Source: Ruegeria arenilitoris
GTDB taxonomy: Bacteria > Pseudomonadota > Alphaproteobacteria > Rhodobacterales > Rhodobacteraceae
Assembly: GCF_013030985.1 (NCBI RefSeq)
Contig: NZ_WPYP01000012.1
Span: 80,784-144,783, forward strand
Reading direction: 5' to 3'
DNA length: 64,000 bases
Part shown: positions 17,350 through 26,156 of the stretch, one piece after another
Numbering within the stretch: the stretch's first letter is position 1
Layout: every line of letters starts with the position of its first letter
Position numbers and translations under genes: made by a program
The notes under the pieces: model-generated
Database searches by the model: none
Seen by the model: only the letters and a program-made list of their open reading frames with translations
What the model was told of the DNA's origin: nothing

Positions 17350-18030
17350 CTATTGATTTTCGTCGATTGAGCGGTCGCGTTCCTGCAAGGCGCGAATTCG
17401 CATCCTTTGTGCGGCTTGAATATGCGCGCGCATCTCCGTCTCGGCCGCAGAACCGTCCCGGGCCTTCAAAGCTGCCATGATGCGCCGATGCTCTGCCACT
17501 GCCGCCTCGGATCGCTCGCTGTCCAGCAATTGCGAAGGCCCAAGAATCAACAGCGCCTTTTGCAAGGACAACATGGATTTGGACAAAAACCGGTTCTTGG
17601 CGGCATCCAGAAGCGTTGCATGAAAGATCCTGTTGATCTGAGTCGCGCCCGAGCCGGTACCAGCCTCGGCCAGCCGGTCATTCAATATGTCCAGCTCATC
17701 CAACTCGACATCCGACGCCGCACGCGCCGCCAGCCGCGCGGCCGTCCCCTCAAGGACAGCGCGCATCTCATACAGCTCCATTACCTCGGCATAATCCAGA
17801 CTGCGTACGGTCGCGCCCTGCCGCGGAACATGGGTGACCAAGCCATCTGCCTCCAACTGCCGTATCGCCTCGCGGATAGGAGTCCGGCTGACACAGAGCC
17901 GCTCGGAGAGCTCAGTCTCGCGCAGGCGCTCACCAGGCAGAAGGGTACCTTCGCGAATCTCGTCCAACAGGCGTTGATACACAGAATTGCCTTGCGGGCC
18001 GGGCTGTAAGGGGTCGTCCTGAACCGTCAT
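17350..18030 (-). CDS. GntR-family (FadR/FCD subfamily) transcriptional regulator
   Basis: This protein of about 226 residues has an N-terminal winged helix (GERLRETELSERLCVSRTPIREAIRQLEADGLV) and a C-terminal all-helical FCD ligand domain with metal/ligand His in RIFHATLL and AEHRRIM. I chose the ATG at 18030, because the Met at 18069 would place the coding start inside the repeat operator region. It probably represses tcuAB and the divergent permease until its organic-acid ligand is present. Confidence 0.85.
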   Translation of the reverse strand: MTVQDDPLQPGPQGNSVYQRLLDEIREGTLLPGERLRETELSERLCVSRTPIREAIRQLEADGLVTHVPRQGATVRSLDYAEVMELYEMRAVLEGTAARLAARAASDVELDELDILNDRLAEAGTGSGATQINRIFHATLLDAAKNRFLSKSMLSLQKALLILGPSQLLDSERSEAAVAEHRRIMAALKARDGSAAETEMRAHIQAAQRMRIRALQERDRSIDENQ

Positions 18031-18052
18031 CACACACTCGCTTGTCTTCTTG

Positions 18053-18079
18053 CATCCATTTGCATACATTTGGATACAC
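18053..18079. promoter_or_regulatory. candidate GntR operator in the divergent promoter region
   Basis: Two tandem decamers, CATCCATTTG and CATACATTTG (18053-18072), are followed by GATAC. The outer parts GCATCCA and TGGATAC also form an imperfect inverted repeat (6 of 7). The site lies between the GntR start and the permease start. FCD-type GntR regulators bind short palindromes in such divergent regions. Confidence 0.45.
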
Positions 18080-18108
18080 TACGAGTCAACAACGCTGGAA
18101 TACGTGCC

Positions 18109-19173
18109 TTGCCCACCCGGACCAACACGCTTTCTCCTCTGACCAAGCGGGCCGCTACACTGGGCCTCGCACTTCTGGGCACCGGGGTGTTCTGGGCATT
18201 GGGTCTGCCGCTACCCTTTCTGTTCGGCCCCATGAGCGCTTGTCTGATTGCAGCCTTAGCTCATGCTCCTATGGAGGGGTTTGGGCAGGTCTCGGTTGCG
18301 GCTCGTACCATACTGGGCGTGGCCGTAGGGGCGTCGATCACCCCGGCCCTGTTTGGTGAACTTCCAAAAATGGCAGCGTCGATTGCGCTGATCCCGTTCT
18401 TCATTCTGCTGATCGCGCTGGTCGGAGTGCCATTCTTCCGCAAGGTCTGGGGATTTGACACCACAACGGCCTTCTACGCAGCAATGCCCGGCGGATTGCA
18501 GGACATGATCATCTTCGGCACTGAGGCTGGTGCCAATCCGCGGACCTTGTCCCTGATCCACGGCACGCGCGTTCTGATCATCGTGACGCTGGCCCCGCTG
18601 TTTCTGACCGTGTTTTACGACGCCCAACTCACCAACCCGATCGGAGAACCCGCGCGAGACCTACCAGTACATGAATTGGCGCTGATGGTTCTGGCTGCCT
18701 TTATCGGCTGGAAAGGCGGTGAGCGGATCGGCTTATTCGGGGCATCGATCCTCGGCCCGATGGTCCTGACGGCGGCGCTGTCACTGGGCGATTTCATTCA
18801 CACCCGCCCACCGCGCGAAGCAATATTGGCCGCGCAGTTTTTCATTGGCTGCGAAATCGGGGTGAAATTTGTTGGCGTCACCTGGGTCGAATTGCGCCGG
18901 GTTGTAGCTGCGGGCTTCGCCTACGTCATTGTCCTCGCCCTACTGGCAGCCGCTTTCACCGCCGTTGTCACTACATTGGGCTTTGGTCAACCGATCGAGG
19001 CTTTCCTTGCTTTCGCCCCCGGCGGACAGGCCGAGATGACGGTTCTGGCCATTGTTTCAGGCGCAGATCTTGGCTTTGTGATAACCCACCACCTGACACG
19101 GATCGTTCTGGTAATCATCGGCGCGCCCATCGTTGCCAGCCTTATTGTCAGGTGGTCTAGATCTCAGGACTGA
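18109..19173 (+). CDS. AbrB-family (COG3180) inner-membrane permease-like protein
   Basis: This polytopic protein of about 354 residues has the duplicated AbrB layout: each half contains a hydrophobic helix pair and a conserved G-rich loop (FYAAMPGGLQDM in the first half, AFAPGGQAEMT in the second). Around ten transmembrane helices are expected. The family has been mislabelled ammonia monooxygenase; relatives act as regulators or transporters. Here it is divergent from the GntR-tcuAB operon and no TcuC-type symporter is nearby, so it may move the tcu substrate (inference). The frame is open from 18070 with TTG codons at 18070 and 18109. I prefer 18109 because the first overlaps the operator-like repeats. 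Confidence 0.75.
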   Translation: MPTRTNTLSPLTKRAATLGLALLGTGVFWALGLPLPFLFGPMSACLIAALAHAPMEGFGQVSVAARTILGVAVGASITPALFGELPKMAASIALIPFFILLIALVGVPFFRKVWGFDTTTAFYAAMPGGLQDMIIFGTEAGANPRTLSLIHGTRVLIIVTLAPLFLTVFYDAQLTNPIGEPARDLPVHELALMVLAAFIGWKGGERIGLFGASILGPMVLTAALSLGDFIHTRPPREAILAAQFFIGCEIGVKFVGVTWVELRRVVAAGFAYVIVLALLAAAFTAVVTTLGFGQPIEAFLAFAPGGQAEMTVLAIVSGADLGFVITHHLTRIVLVIIGAPIVASLIVRWSRSQD

Positions 19174-19575
19174 TCATGTGGTTCAGCCACTTTTTTGCAA
19201 TGAGGATCGTGCAAAAGGGCGGACACAAGACCTTCGCTGCGCATGAAGTTAATGTCCGCTTTGACGGTAAGGCGTCTCGATCTTGAACCGCCGAAGATCC
19301 AACGCCGAGCCTGTGTTAAATCCTTACACGCGGCACATCGTTGGGATCGAGGTGGCAGCGATGGCCTGTTCCTGATCATCTGCGTATTTCACCGAAATGC
19401 CTTTCCCGCCAAGCGACGCACCGAACCCGGCAAAAGACGGTCAGTCAATCATCGACAAACCGGGAACCATTTTTCGGTCAGGGAACTGGATATGTTCCGC
19501 GCCATAAGAGGCCGCCAATCCGGAACCAATGCTCGCGACACACCTTCTGGCGGACATTCGCCAGGGCATCCGGCG
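19174..19575. other. non-coding stretch with no supported gene
   Basis: About 400 nt between the permease and the TPP-enzyme pseudogene has no frame with family-like content or a plausible start. Short minus-strand peptide pieces just after 19164 look protein-like but cannot be assigned. It is likely the eroded edge of the neighbouring decayed operon. Confidence 0.4.
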
Positions 19576-20595
19576 TCAGACCAATTCCGCATCGGTCATG
19601 AATTCGACCAGTGCTGGCCCCTCAATCTCTAGCGCCGCGCTGATTGCGGCATCGATCTCTTTGGCATTGGCGATCTTTTCGGCATGACCACCTCACAGTT
19701 GGGCAAAGGCCGCAAAGGACGGATTCACCAGACTGGCCTCCCGGACGGGCCATTCACCCGCCCGCTGTTCTTTCGAAATCTTGCCCAGCTCGCCGTTGTG
19801 CAAAAGGATATGGGTAATATCCATGCCGTATTTGACGGCCGTGGTGAAATCCATCGGGTTGTGGCCAAGCTACTGTCACCGGACACCGAAATCACCTCGC
19901 GCCCCCTGAGGGCGTCAATATCCCGAGTCGCGGCCCAGGCCCCCATCGCAGCCGGAAAACCGAACCCGATCGACCCCGGATAAACTGACATCAGAACACC
20001 CGCGGCGTCGGGGTGGTCGTCCGGCCCGCAGGCTGATCCGACGGCTTGGTTTGCACGTCGTCAGGGAACATCAGGTGTGCGACATCCTGTTCGACAATCG
20101 CGTTCTTACAGGCCAGCGCAGCCAACACTGCATGGTTCGAACTGCCCAGAACCGGTTGCGAGAAACGGGCAACTGCCTGAAACGCCGACCGCAGGTCGAT
20201 ATCCTGAAACGCACCGGGACCCATGACCTGAGTCTGGACCTGCCCCGTCAGGGCCAATACCGGAGCTCGACAAAAATCTCGCCGTTCCACAGCTCGACCG
20301 GAAACGTCTTTTGCCCGGAATCTTCGTGGCCGCCGGGTGGAGCACCGGTCAGCGGATCGAAATCCCACCCATGCCAGGGGCAGCGAAACCAACACTTACC
20401 GTCCACACCCTTTTCGATTGACCCTTCACCCAGCGGCCCGTTCTGATGCGGGCAACAGTTGTCCATCGCGGTCCACTGACCATCGAAATGGGCAAGGCAG
20501 ATCGACGTGGTGCGCGCGGTAACGGTCTTGACCCGCCCTTCCGGCAGATCGTTTGTATGACCCAACGATGTCCAGTCCAGCTCTTGATCGGGCAT
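19576..20595 (-). pseudogene. broken Rieske/thiamine-pyrophosphate enzyme fusion
   Basis: From an ATG at 20595 with GAGGAG upstream, the first about 115 codons encode a Rieske [2Fe-2S] domain with both ligand pairs (CPHQNG and CPWHGW). This is followed out of frame by a TPP-enzyme PYR-domain segment (LALTGQVQTQVMG ... AFQAVARFSQPV). After a deletion of the central domain comes the PP-domain segment (GSIGFGFPAAMGAWAA, ISVSGDS), then another frameshift to DITHILLHNGELGKIS and a C-terminus ending FMTDAELV-stop. At least two frameshifts and two internal deletions make it non-functional. It is the last member of the glutamate-synthase-like operon. Confidence 0.75.
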
Positions 20596-20648
20596 CGTTT
20601 TCTCCTCGTCGGTTTTCCTGGCGCGCAACGGTTGGCTCACGCATGATG

Positions 20649-21280
20649 TCAGTCGGTTTTGCCTTTCACCCGGTCGTGGATTTTCTGCAGCCCGGTGAGG
20701 ATCAAAAAGCCCGCCAATACCCAGATCATCAGCTCGAACGGAGCGATGTCCGTTCCCCGTGGCCAGCGCGCCAGAAGGCTACCCTGCGGGCGAAGCTCCG
20801 GTATTCCCAACAGGCCATCCAGAAGGTCCGGCGCATCCTTTCACCACCTCGGTCGTGCCGGCATCAATCCTGAGCACCAGAAGATCGCCATGGCGAACCA
20901 CCTCACCCTCAAGCGAAATGTACCGGGTGAAATAGTCATACGCCGTGCCTGGTAACGGCCCTCCATCCTGATCGACAACCATCAGGAATTCACTGCCGTC
21001 CACCGGCTTGGTCGAAACGAAAACCGGCGGGATATCCCCTATCAGGCGCAGGTTGGCGCAGGCCTTGTGCGCGATGCCCCGACCCGGCCGCATTGCGCTG
21101 GCCAAACATTTGCCATCGCAGATTTCGCCGGCCAGACGCCAGCAGCGGGCGAAACACGTAGGCTCCTCGTGCATCGTCGTCTATTCGGTCGATCCCAACC
21201 GTCAGGAATACCGCAGCGACCACGCCCCCGGCGATGAGCCACCATCACACAGCCGTAACGATGACATTCGCGGCGGTCAC
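20649..21280 (-). pseudogene. broken conserved membrane protein in the Rieske-glutamate-synthase operon
   Basis: A GTG at 21280 overlaps the upstream gene's TGA as GTGA. The frame then meets TGA at codon 12 and continues as WWLIAGGVVAAVFLTVGIDR, a transmembrane segment. It shifts frame near 21150 to a Cys-bearing region (GEICDGKCLAS ... HKACANLRLIGDIPPVFV), and shifts again near 20835 to DLLDGLLGIPELRPQGSLLA and a final transmembrane helix (FELMIWVLAGFLILTGL) ending RVKGKTD. One nonsense codon and two frameshifts show decay. The intact form would be a protein of about 200 residues with two membrane anchors and an extracytoplasmic Cys-rich domain. Confidence 0.65.
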
Positions 21281-22887
21281 TTCATCCCTCCGAATGTCAC
21301 GCCCGACAGGTCAGCCATGTCGCGCTTCCAGGTGGTCAGATCGTCGATGTTGAAACCCGACAGGTGATCGTGGCCACAGGCACGGGCCATCACCTGCATC
21401 AGCTCGACCGAGGCTTCGAAAAAGTTCGCCAGTTGTCTGGCCGACTTCTCTGCCACCAGCCGGCTGACAAGGTGTGGCTTCTGGGTGGCGATGCCGACTG
21501 GGCAATTGTTGGTATGGCAGGCGCGCATGGCAATGCAGCCAATAGATTGCATGGCCGCGTTGGATACGGCAATCGCATCAGCCCCCAGCGCCAAGGCCTT
21601 GATGAAATCCGCCGGTTTCCGCAGCCCCCCGGTGATGACAAGCGTCACGTCGCGACGGTCCAGCCAGTCCAGATGCGCCCGCGCCCGGGCCAGCGCCGGG
21701 ATGGTAGGGACCGAGATATTGTCGCGGAAGATGATCGGTGCCGCCCCGGTGCCGCCACCCCGGCCATCGAGGATGATATAGTCGACGCCCACCTCCAGCG
21801 CGGCCTCGATGTCCTTTTCAATATGCTGGGCCGACAGCTTGTAGCCAATCGGAATGCCGCCGGTGCGGTCGCGCACCTCATCTGCGAACTCCCGGATCTG
21901 GGCCGGTTTCGTCCATTCGGGGAAGCGCGGCGGCGATATTGCACTCTGACCGGGTTCAAGGCCGCGCACTTCGGCGATCTTTCCTTTTACCTTGTTGCCG
22001 GGAAGATGGCCGCCGGTGCCGGTCTTGGCCCCCTGCCCGCCTTTGAAATGGAACGCCTGCACATTTGCCAGTTTGTCCCAGGAAAACCCGAACCGGGCCG
22101 AGGCAAGCTCGTAGAAATAGCGGCTGTTGGCAGCCTGCTCGTCGGGCAACATGCCGCCTTCGCCCGAACAGATCCCCGTTCCCGCCATTTCCGCCCCCAT
22201 GGCCAGCGAGACCTTGGCAGTTTCCGACAACGCGCCAAAGCTCATATCCGAAACGAAAAGCGGAATATTCAACCGCAGCGGTTTTCGCGCATTGGGGCCG
22301 ATCACCACGTCGGTGCCGATCGGATCGTCGTCCAGTAACGGCGCCTTGTGCAGCTGTGCGGTCAGGATCTGGATATCGTCCCAGTCAGGCAGTTGTGCGC
22401 GCGGCACCCCCATGGATTCCACGGCACCGTGATGGCCGGTCTTGGTGAGCCCCTGTTTGGCATATTGCTGGATCAGCCCGTTATAGGGCTCTTCCTCGGT
22501 GCCGTGGCTGGTATCGGCATAAAGGCCCAGATACTGATCCCGCTTGAAAGGCTGCGGGTTTTTTAACGCCCAGGCGTTGATTTCATCCTCATCAACCCAG
22601 ACCTCACAGTTTTCAACCCAGGATTGGAACTTTGGCAATGCCTCGTCATTGGCATATTCCGACACCCCGCTGTCGACCCTGTAGTCCCAGTAGTGAACGC
22701 CGCAGATCAGGTTGTTGCCACGCACGAACCCGTCCGCCATCAACGCGCCGCGATGCAGGCAGCGCCCGTAGAACACCGACACCTCCTCGTCAAAGCGGAC
22801 GACAACCAGGTCGACCTCGCCCACCAGGGCGTATTTCGGCTTTCGATCCGGCAGGTCGTCCAGTTTGGCGACAGATACTTTTTTCAT
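21277..22887 (-). CDS. Rieske domain fused to FMN-binding glutamate-synthase-like domain
   Basis: This 536-residue fusion protein has an N-terminal Rieske [2Fe-2S] domain (CLHRG and CGVHYWDY, about residues 40-70) and the GltB central/FMN domain from about residue 170. The latter has the substrate/FMN segment DMSFGALSETAK, GAKTGTGGHLPG, DGRGGGTGAAP and the 3Fe-4S cysteine pattern CIAMRACHTNNCPVGIATQ. It lacks the glutaminase domain of true glutamate synthase, so it is probably a dedicated oxidoreductase whose FMN half is reduced through the Rieske cluster. The start codon is ATG 22887. It heads an operon whose next two genes are broken, so its present role is uncertain. Confidence 0.82.
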   Translation of the reverse strand: MKKVSVAKLDDLPDRKPKYALVGEVDLVVVRFDEEVSVFYGRCLHRGALMADGFVRGNNLICGVHYWDYRVDSGVSEYANDEALPKFQSWVENCEVWVDEDEINAWALKNPQPFKRDQYLGLYADTSHGTEEEPYNGLIQQYAKQGLTKTGHHGAVESMGVPRAQLPDWDDIQILTAQLHKAPLLDDDPIGTDVVIGPNARKPLRLNIPLFVSDMSFGALSETAKVSLAMGAEMAGTGICSGEGGMLPDEQAANSRYFYELASARFGFSWDKLANVQAFHFKGGQGAKTGTGGHLPGNKVKGKIAEVRGLEPGQSAISPPRFPEWTKPAQIREFADEVRDRTGGIPIGYKLSAQHIEKDIEAALEVGVDYIILDGRGGGTGAAPIIFRDNISVPTIPALARARAHLDWLDRRDVTLVITGGLRKPADFIKALALGADAIAVSNAAMQSIGCIAMRACHTNNCPVGIATQKPHLVSRLVAEKSARQLANFFEASVELMQVMARACGHDHLSGFNIDDLTTWKRDMADLSGVTFGGMK

Positions 22888-22935
22888 GAGAGACTCCCTG
22901 TACTTGCTGTTTGGCTGGCGTTGGGTGAGTGGTGT

Positions 22936-24204
22936 TCAGGTTCCGTTTTCAATCGGTTTTCCGGCTTCGGGCTGGTTTTCCGGGCAAGCACCCCGTCTCG
23001 CAATCATCCGACCGTACCAGCGTGCAGCCGGGGCCGCCGTAACCCCATGCAACACGGCGCTGATCCAGACCGTATTGATCGCCAGATGCAGAATATGGTC
23101 TTCGAATTCATGCGGCAGAGTATCCAGCACCAGCAGCGCAAACAGCGCAGTCGCCAGTCCCCGCGGCCCGAACCATCCAAAAAACACACGCGTGAGGTGG
23201 GATGCGTCGGTGCCAGCCAATGACAGCCAGATGGCCAGCGGCCGCACAAGAAAAAGGCTGGCAAGGATCAGCCACAGCATGGGCCAGGTCAAATGTGCCA
23301 GCGCCTCGGGCACCAGCCCCGCTCCGATCAGCAGGAAAGCAGCCCAAGCCAGAATTTGCCCTTCACCTTCGGTGAATTCGTAAACAAACCGGCATTGGCC
23401 TTTGACGACATTGCCAAAGCAAAGCCCGGCAACAAAAGCCGAAATAAACCCGTTGCCGCCCACGATGCCCGCCAAAAGATAGGCCCCGCCCGCCATGGCG
23501 ACCGCGCCGATCCCCTCGTAAGCGTCCGAGGTGGAAGCCAGGCTTTTTGCCCGCAAAAGCGCCCAGCCACCGGCAAAACCCACAAGCGCCCCGGCAAGCG
23601 GACCCAGCACAACCTGTTTCAGGCCGAACAAAAGCCAGTCGGTCGAACTGTTGGACATGTCCTGCGCCACCAATGCCGCCAGCAGCAGGATCGCGGGCAG
23701 CGCCAGCCCGTCATTCAACCCGCTTTCCACGATCAGAGCCCGGCGCGGGCGCAGCGGAACATCCGGGTTCGTGACCACCGGCTGCCCCAGTGCTGCATCT
23801 GTCGGAACCAAAATCGAAGCTGCCAGAGCTGCGGTCAAAAGCGACCATTCCGGCACTAGGGCCCATCCCGCAAAGGTCCCGAAAAGGATCGCCAGCGGAA
23901 GCCCCACAAGCAGCATCCGTTGCGGCCAGATATGGCGGCGTTTCAGAGAATTCAGATCGGTCTGTGCTGCATCCAGAAACAACAGGATGACCAGGGCAAC
24001 TTCGGCAACCGGATGCAGCAGGTCCTCGATCCCTTGCGCCGACAGCAGCCCGGTTTCCGACAGACCCACACCCAGCGCCAGAAACAGCATCGGTGCCGTC
24101 AGGATCGTGCGCGACAGGCGGACAGCCAGCAGACAATAGGCCGCGGTGACGAAGCTGACGATGATCAATCCTGACAAGCCTTGCCCCTCCCACGGTATCG
24201 GCAC
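22936..24204 (-). CDS. CPA1-type cation:proton antiporter
   Basis: This 422-residue inner-membrane antiporter has about 12 hydrophobic segments. Family hallmarks are the ILVPTDAALGQPVV helix and the ESGLNDGLALP motif, whose Asn-Asp pair is the ion-binding site of NhaP/NhaK-like exchangers. It would exchange sodium or potassium for protons in pH or salt homeostasis, suited to a marine organism. The C-terminus is short, without a TrkA/RCK domain. It is transcribed in the same direction as the Rieske fusion 48 nt downstream but probably as a separate gene. Confidence 0.85.
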   Translation of the reverse strand: MPIPWEGQGLSGLIIVSFVTAAYCLLAVRLSRTILTAPMLFLALGVGLSETGLLSAQGIEDLLHPVAEVALVILLFLDAAQTDLNSLKRRHIWPQRMLLVGLPLAILFGTFAGWALVPEWSLLTAALAASILVPTDAALGQPVVTNPDVPLRPRRALIVESGLNDGLALPAILLLAALVAQDMSNSSTDWLLFGLKQVVLGPLAGALVGFAGGWALLRAKSLASTSDAYEGIGAVAMAGGAYLLAGIVGGNGFISAFVAGLCFGNVVKGQCRFVYEFTEGEGQILAWAAFLLIGAGLVPEALAHLTWPMLWLILASLFLVRPLAIWLSLAGTDASHLTRVFFGWFGPRGLATALFALLVLDTLPHEFEDHILHLAINTVWISAVLHGVTAAPAARWYGRMIARRGACPENQPEAGKPIENGT

Positions 24205-24260
24205 CGGAGTTTCAAACCTGCACCCGGTTGCCGTCTTTGATGCCGCTGCACTCTGCGACG

Positions 24261-24970
24261 TTACAACAGTCGGATCATTTTCTGCCCAGCCCCATGCCTT
24301 GAGGCTCCGGTAACAATCAACAGGGCAATATCCGACGGGACCGCAGGGTTGTCGCGATTATAGGTGTGCCCGAACAGATCCGAAGCCCCTTTTACATCGA
24401 TGAAATGCACATTGCGCACGTTGGCGAACATCTCGCTTTCCGTCTGGCCGACTTCTTCACCTTCCAGGCGTCCGAACCGGACACCGGCCATGGGGCTCTG
24501 CGACAGGCCAAGCGCACGGTCGCGCCGGTTTGTATAGATGGTTATGGCCCTGATGGCGGGGCCGAACTGTTCCGTGATCAGGCGCTGACTGACCACTCCG
24601 AAATCCAGATCCGGGGCTGCGAGTACCAGGTTTTCAACCCTGAAAACCTTACGTGGGTCGCGACCCGACGGCCAGCTCCAGACGGATTGATTTCGCGCGG
24701 TCTTGCGTGCTGCTGGCGGCTGCAAGGCTTTCCCAGCTTGTGCGGTCGCCGAGCCCGATCCGATCAGTAAGTCACGTCATCGGCGCGGAACCGGTCGGTC
24801 ACGTAAAGCAAATCGACCGCGGGCCTTCGGTTTACGTCGGGAACGCCGTTTGCCGGATAGGATGCCGGTTCGGTGTAAATATTTGGTGTCTCAACCAGCG
24901 TATGGGCCCGGCACAGGCCTTTTCCACTCTCGGCCCACAGTTCCGCATCTAATCCCCTGTCCTTCTGCAC
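24261..24970 (-). pseudogene. internally deleted alpha/beta hydrolase (DUF900/COG4782 type)
   Basis: The 5' part encodes PASYPANGVPDVNRRPAVDL and LLYVTDRF, the N-terminal pattern of DUF900 hydrolases (DxxYVTDR), and then stops at 24764. Another frame resumes with LGDRTSWESL and, after a junction, the C-terminal part (VENLVLAAPDLDFGVV ... AITIYTNRRDRAL ... VHFIDVKGASDLFGH ... HGAGQKMIRLL). The central segment with the nucleophile Ser (GxSxG) is absent. A functional esterase is therefore not encoded. Confidence 0.6.
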
Positions 24971-25024
24971 ATTTGCATAGAATTAGATATCGATAGCAGC
25001 CGAAGCGTTACACACGTCTGAAGG

Positions 25025-25327
25025 TCAACTGTCCTTTGCCGCCAGTATCGCGGCAATCAGGTCTTCGGGAACCGACGCTTCAAGCTCGTCATATTCTTTC
25101 CGCGAGGCCTTTGCCGCGGCCAGCGCGCGTTTATAGGCAGCAAGATAGAGCCGACAGGACCGGCAGACCCGCAGATGCAGTTCGAAGACGCGTTTTCGCG
25201 CCGGTGGCAACTCGTCATCGAGATAGGCGAGGATGAAGTCCTCGAACTCGTTGCAGGTGATCATGCCGGGGAACCTGAACATCACACCGTGCATCCGGCG
25301 TTTCAGCGTTTGCGCGGTTTTTTTCAT
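25025..25327 (-). CDS. zinc-finger anti-sigma factor
   Basis: This 100-residue soluble protein has a ZAS/zf-HC2 pattern: a Cys in ITCNEF, then HLRVCRSC (Hx3CxxC) around residues 50-57, which would bind zinc and hold the sigma factor inactive. There is no transmembrane helix, so it acts in the cytoplasm, as redox-responsive anti-sigmas do. Its ATG overlaps the sigma gene stop by 4 nt, the standard sigma/anti-sigma coupling. Confidence 0.8.
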   Translation of the reverse strand: MKKTAQTLKRRMHGVMFRFPGMITCNEFEDFILAYLDDELPPARKRVFELHLRVCRSCRLYLAAYKRALAAAKASRKEYDELEASVPEDLIAAILAAKDS

Positions 25328-25902
25328 AGCGCACCTCCTCGCATCATCGGCTCCAGGAGTTTTTTCAGTGCCGCCCGTGCACGATGCAGTCGCACTTTGA
25401 CATTCGCCTCGCTCAACCCGAGCGCCTCTGCAACTTCAATTGTCGACATTTCTTCGATGTCCCGAAGGACAAGAACGATGCGGTATTGATCGGGCAGTTC
25501 GTCGATTTTCTCTTTCATGATATCCCGCACCTGACGCGAGTGCAGGTGATCCTCGGACGTTCCTGACAAGGCGAAGGGATCGTCTACCCGGCACCCGTTG
25601 CGATCGAATTCGGGCAGCAGTGGATCTAACGGCTGCTCGTTGACGCGCTTTTGCTTTCGTAGCAGCATCAGCGCCTCGTTCACCACAAACCGGTGCATCC
25701 ATGTCCTGAGGCTGGATCTGCCCTCAAACCCGTCCAGACTTCGGTAGATCTTGGAAAACGCCACCTGAACCGCGTCTTCGGACAAGGCCCTGTCTTTCAG
25801 AATCCGCTGGGCGACGGCAACCATCCAGGCGGTGTTGCACCGAACGATTTCTTCAAAATCCAAATCGGAATCTGTGTCCGAACGAGAATGCGGTTCGATC
25901 AT
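25324..25902 (-). CDS. ECF RNA polymerase sigma factor
   Basis: This 192-residue sigma-70 family factor has only regions 2 and 4. Region 2 runs from about residue 20 (CNTAWMVAVAQRILKDR, DAVQVAFSKIYRSLDGF, LRTWMHRFVVNEAL) and region 4 from about 135 (LPDQYRIVLVLRDIEEMS, VAEALGLSEANVKVRLHRA). It would direct RNA polymerase to stress promoters when released by the co-encoded ZAS protein. The 254-nt gap upstream (25903-26156) holds no gene I can support and presumably carries its promoter. Confidence 0.88.
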   Translation of the reverse strand: MIEPHSRSDTDSDLDFEEIVRCNTAWMVAVAQRILKDRALSEDAVQVAFSKIYRSLDGFEGRSSLRTWMHRFVVNEALMLLRKQKRVNEQPLDPLLPEFDRNGCRVDDPFALSGTSEDHLHSRQVRDIMKEKIDELPDQYRIVLVLRDIEEMSTIEVAEALGLSEANVKVRLHRARAALKKLLEPMMRGGAL

Positions 25903-26156
25903 GCACTGGTACTTTTCGAACTATAAGCTGCTGGGCCGCTTTGGGTTTTCCCACACAGAACCCTGCCCACCAACTTATGGAAATCCTGACACTGTGACAA
26001 TCGGTGCCCTTTGGCTTTGGTCGGAGCTGGTTTTCGCATCGTGTTTCCGAAGTCAGGGTTTCGGAGATTGTGACACGCCGGTGAAAAGCCAGCATCGGCG
26101 CAACGCGTTAGGCCTCGGATCTGGAAAAATGAGGAAACCCGATTTGGTCAATCGCT

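Noticed and set aside
18053..18072. start of a CRISPR-like direct-repeat array
   Set aside because: There are only two 10-nt units with no spacer; better explained as an operator.
19174..21280. mobile element insertion as the cause of gene decay
   Set aside because: No transposase, terminal inverted repeat or target duplication was seen; the damage is by frameshifts, stops and deletions.
25903..26156. extra small gene between sigma factor and lysR
   Set aside because: Short frames on both strands have no family-like content; the region is best read as promoter DNA of the sigma gene and the lysR 3' flank.
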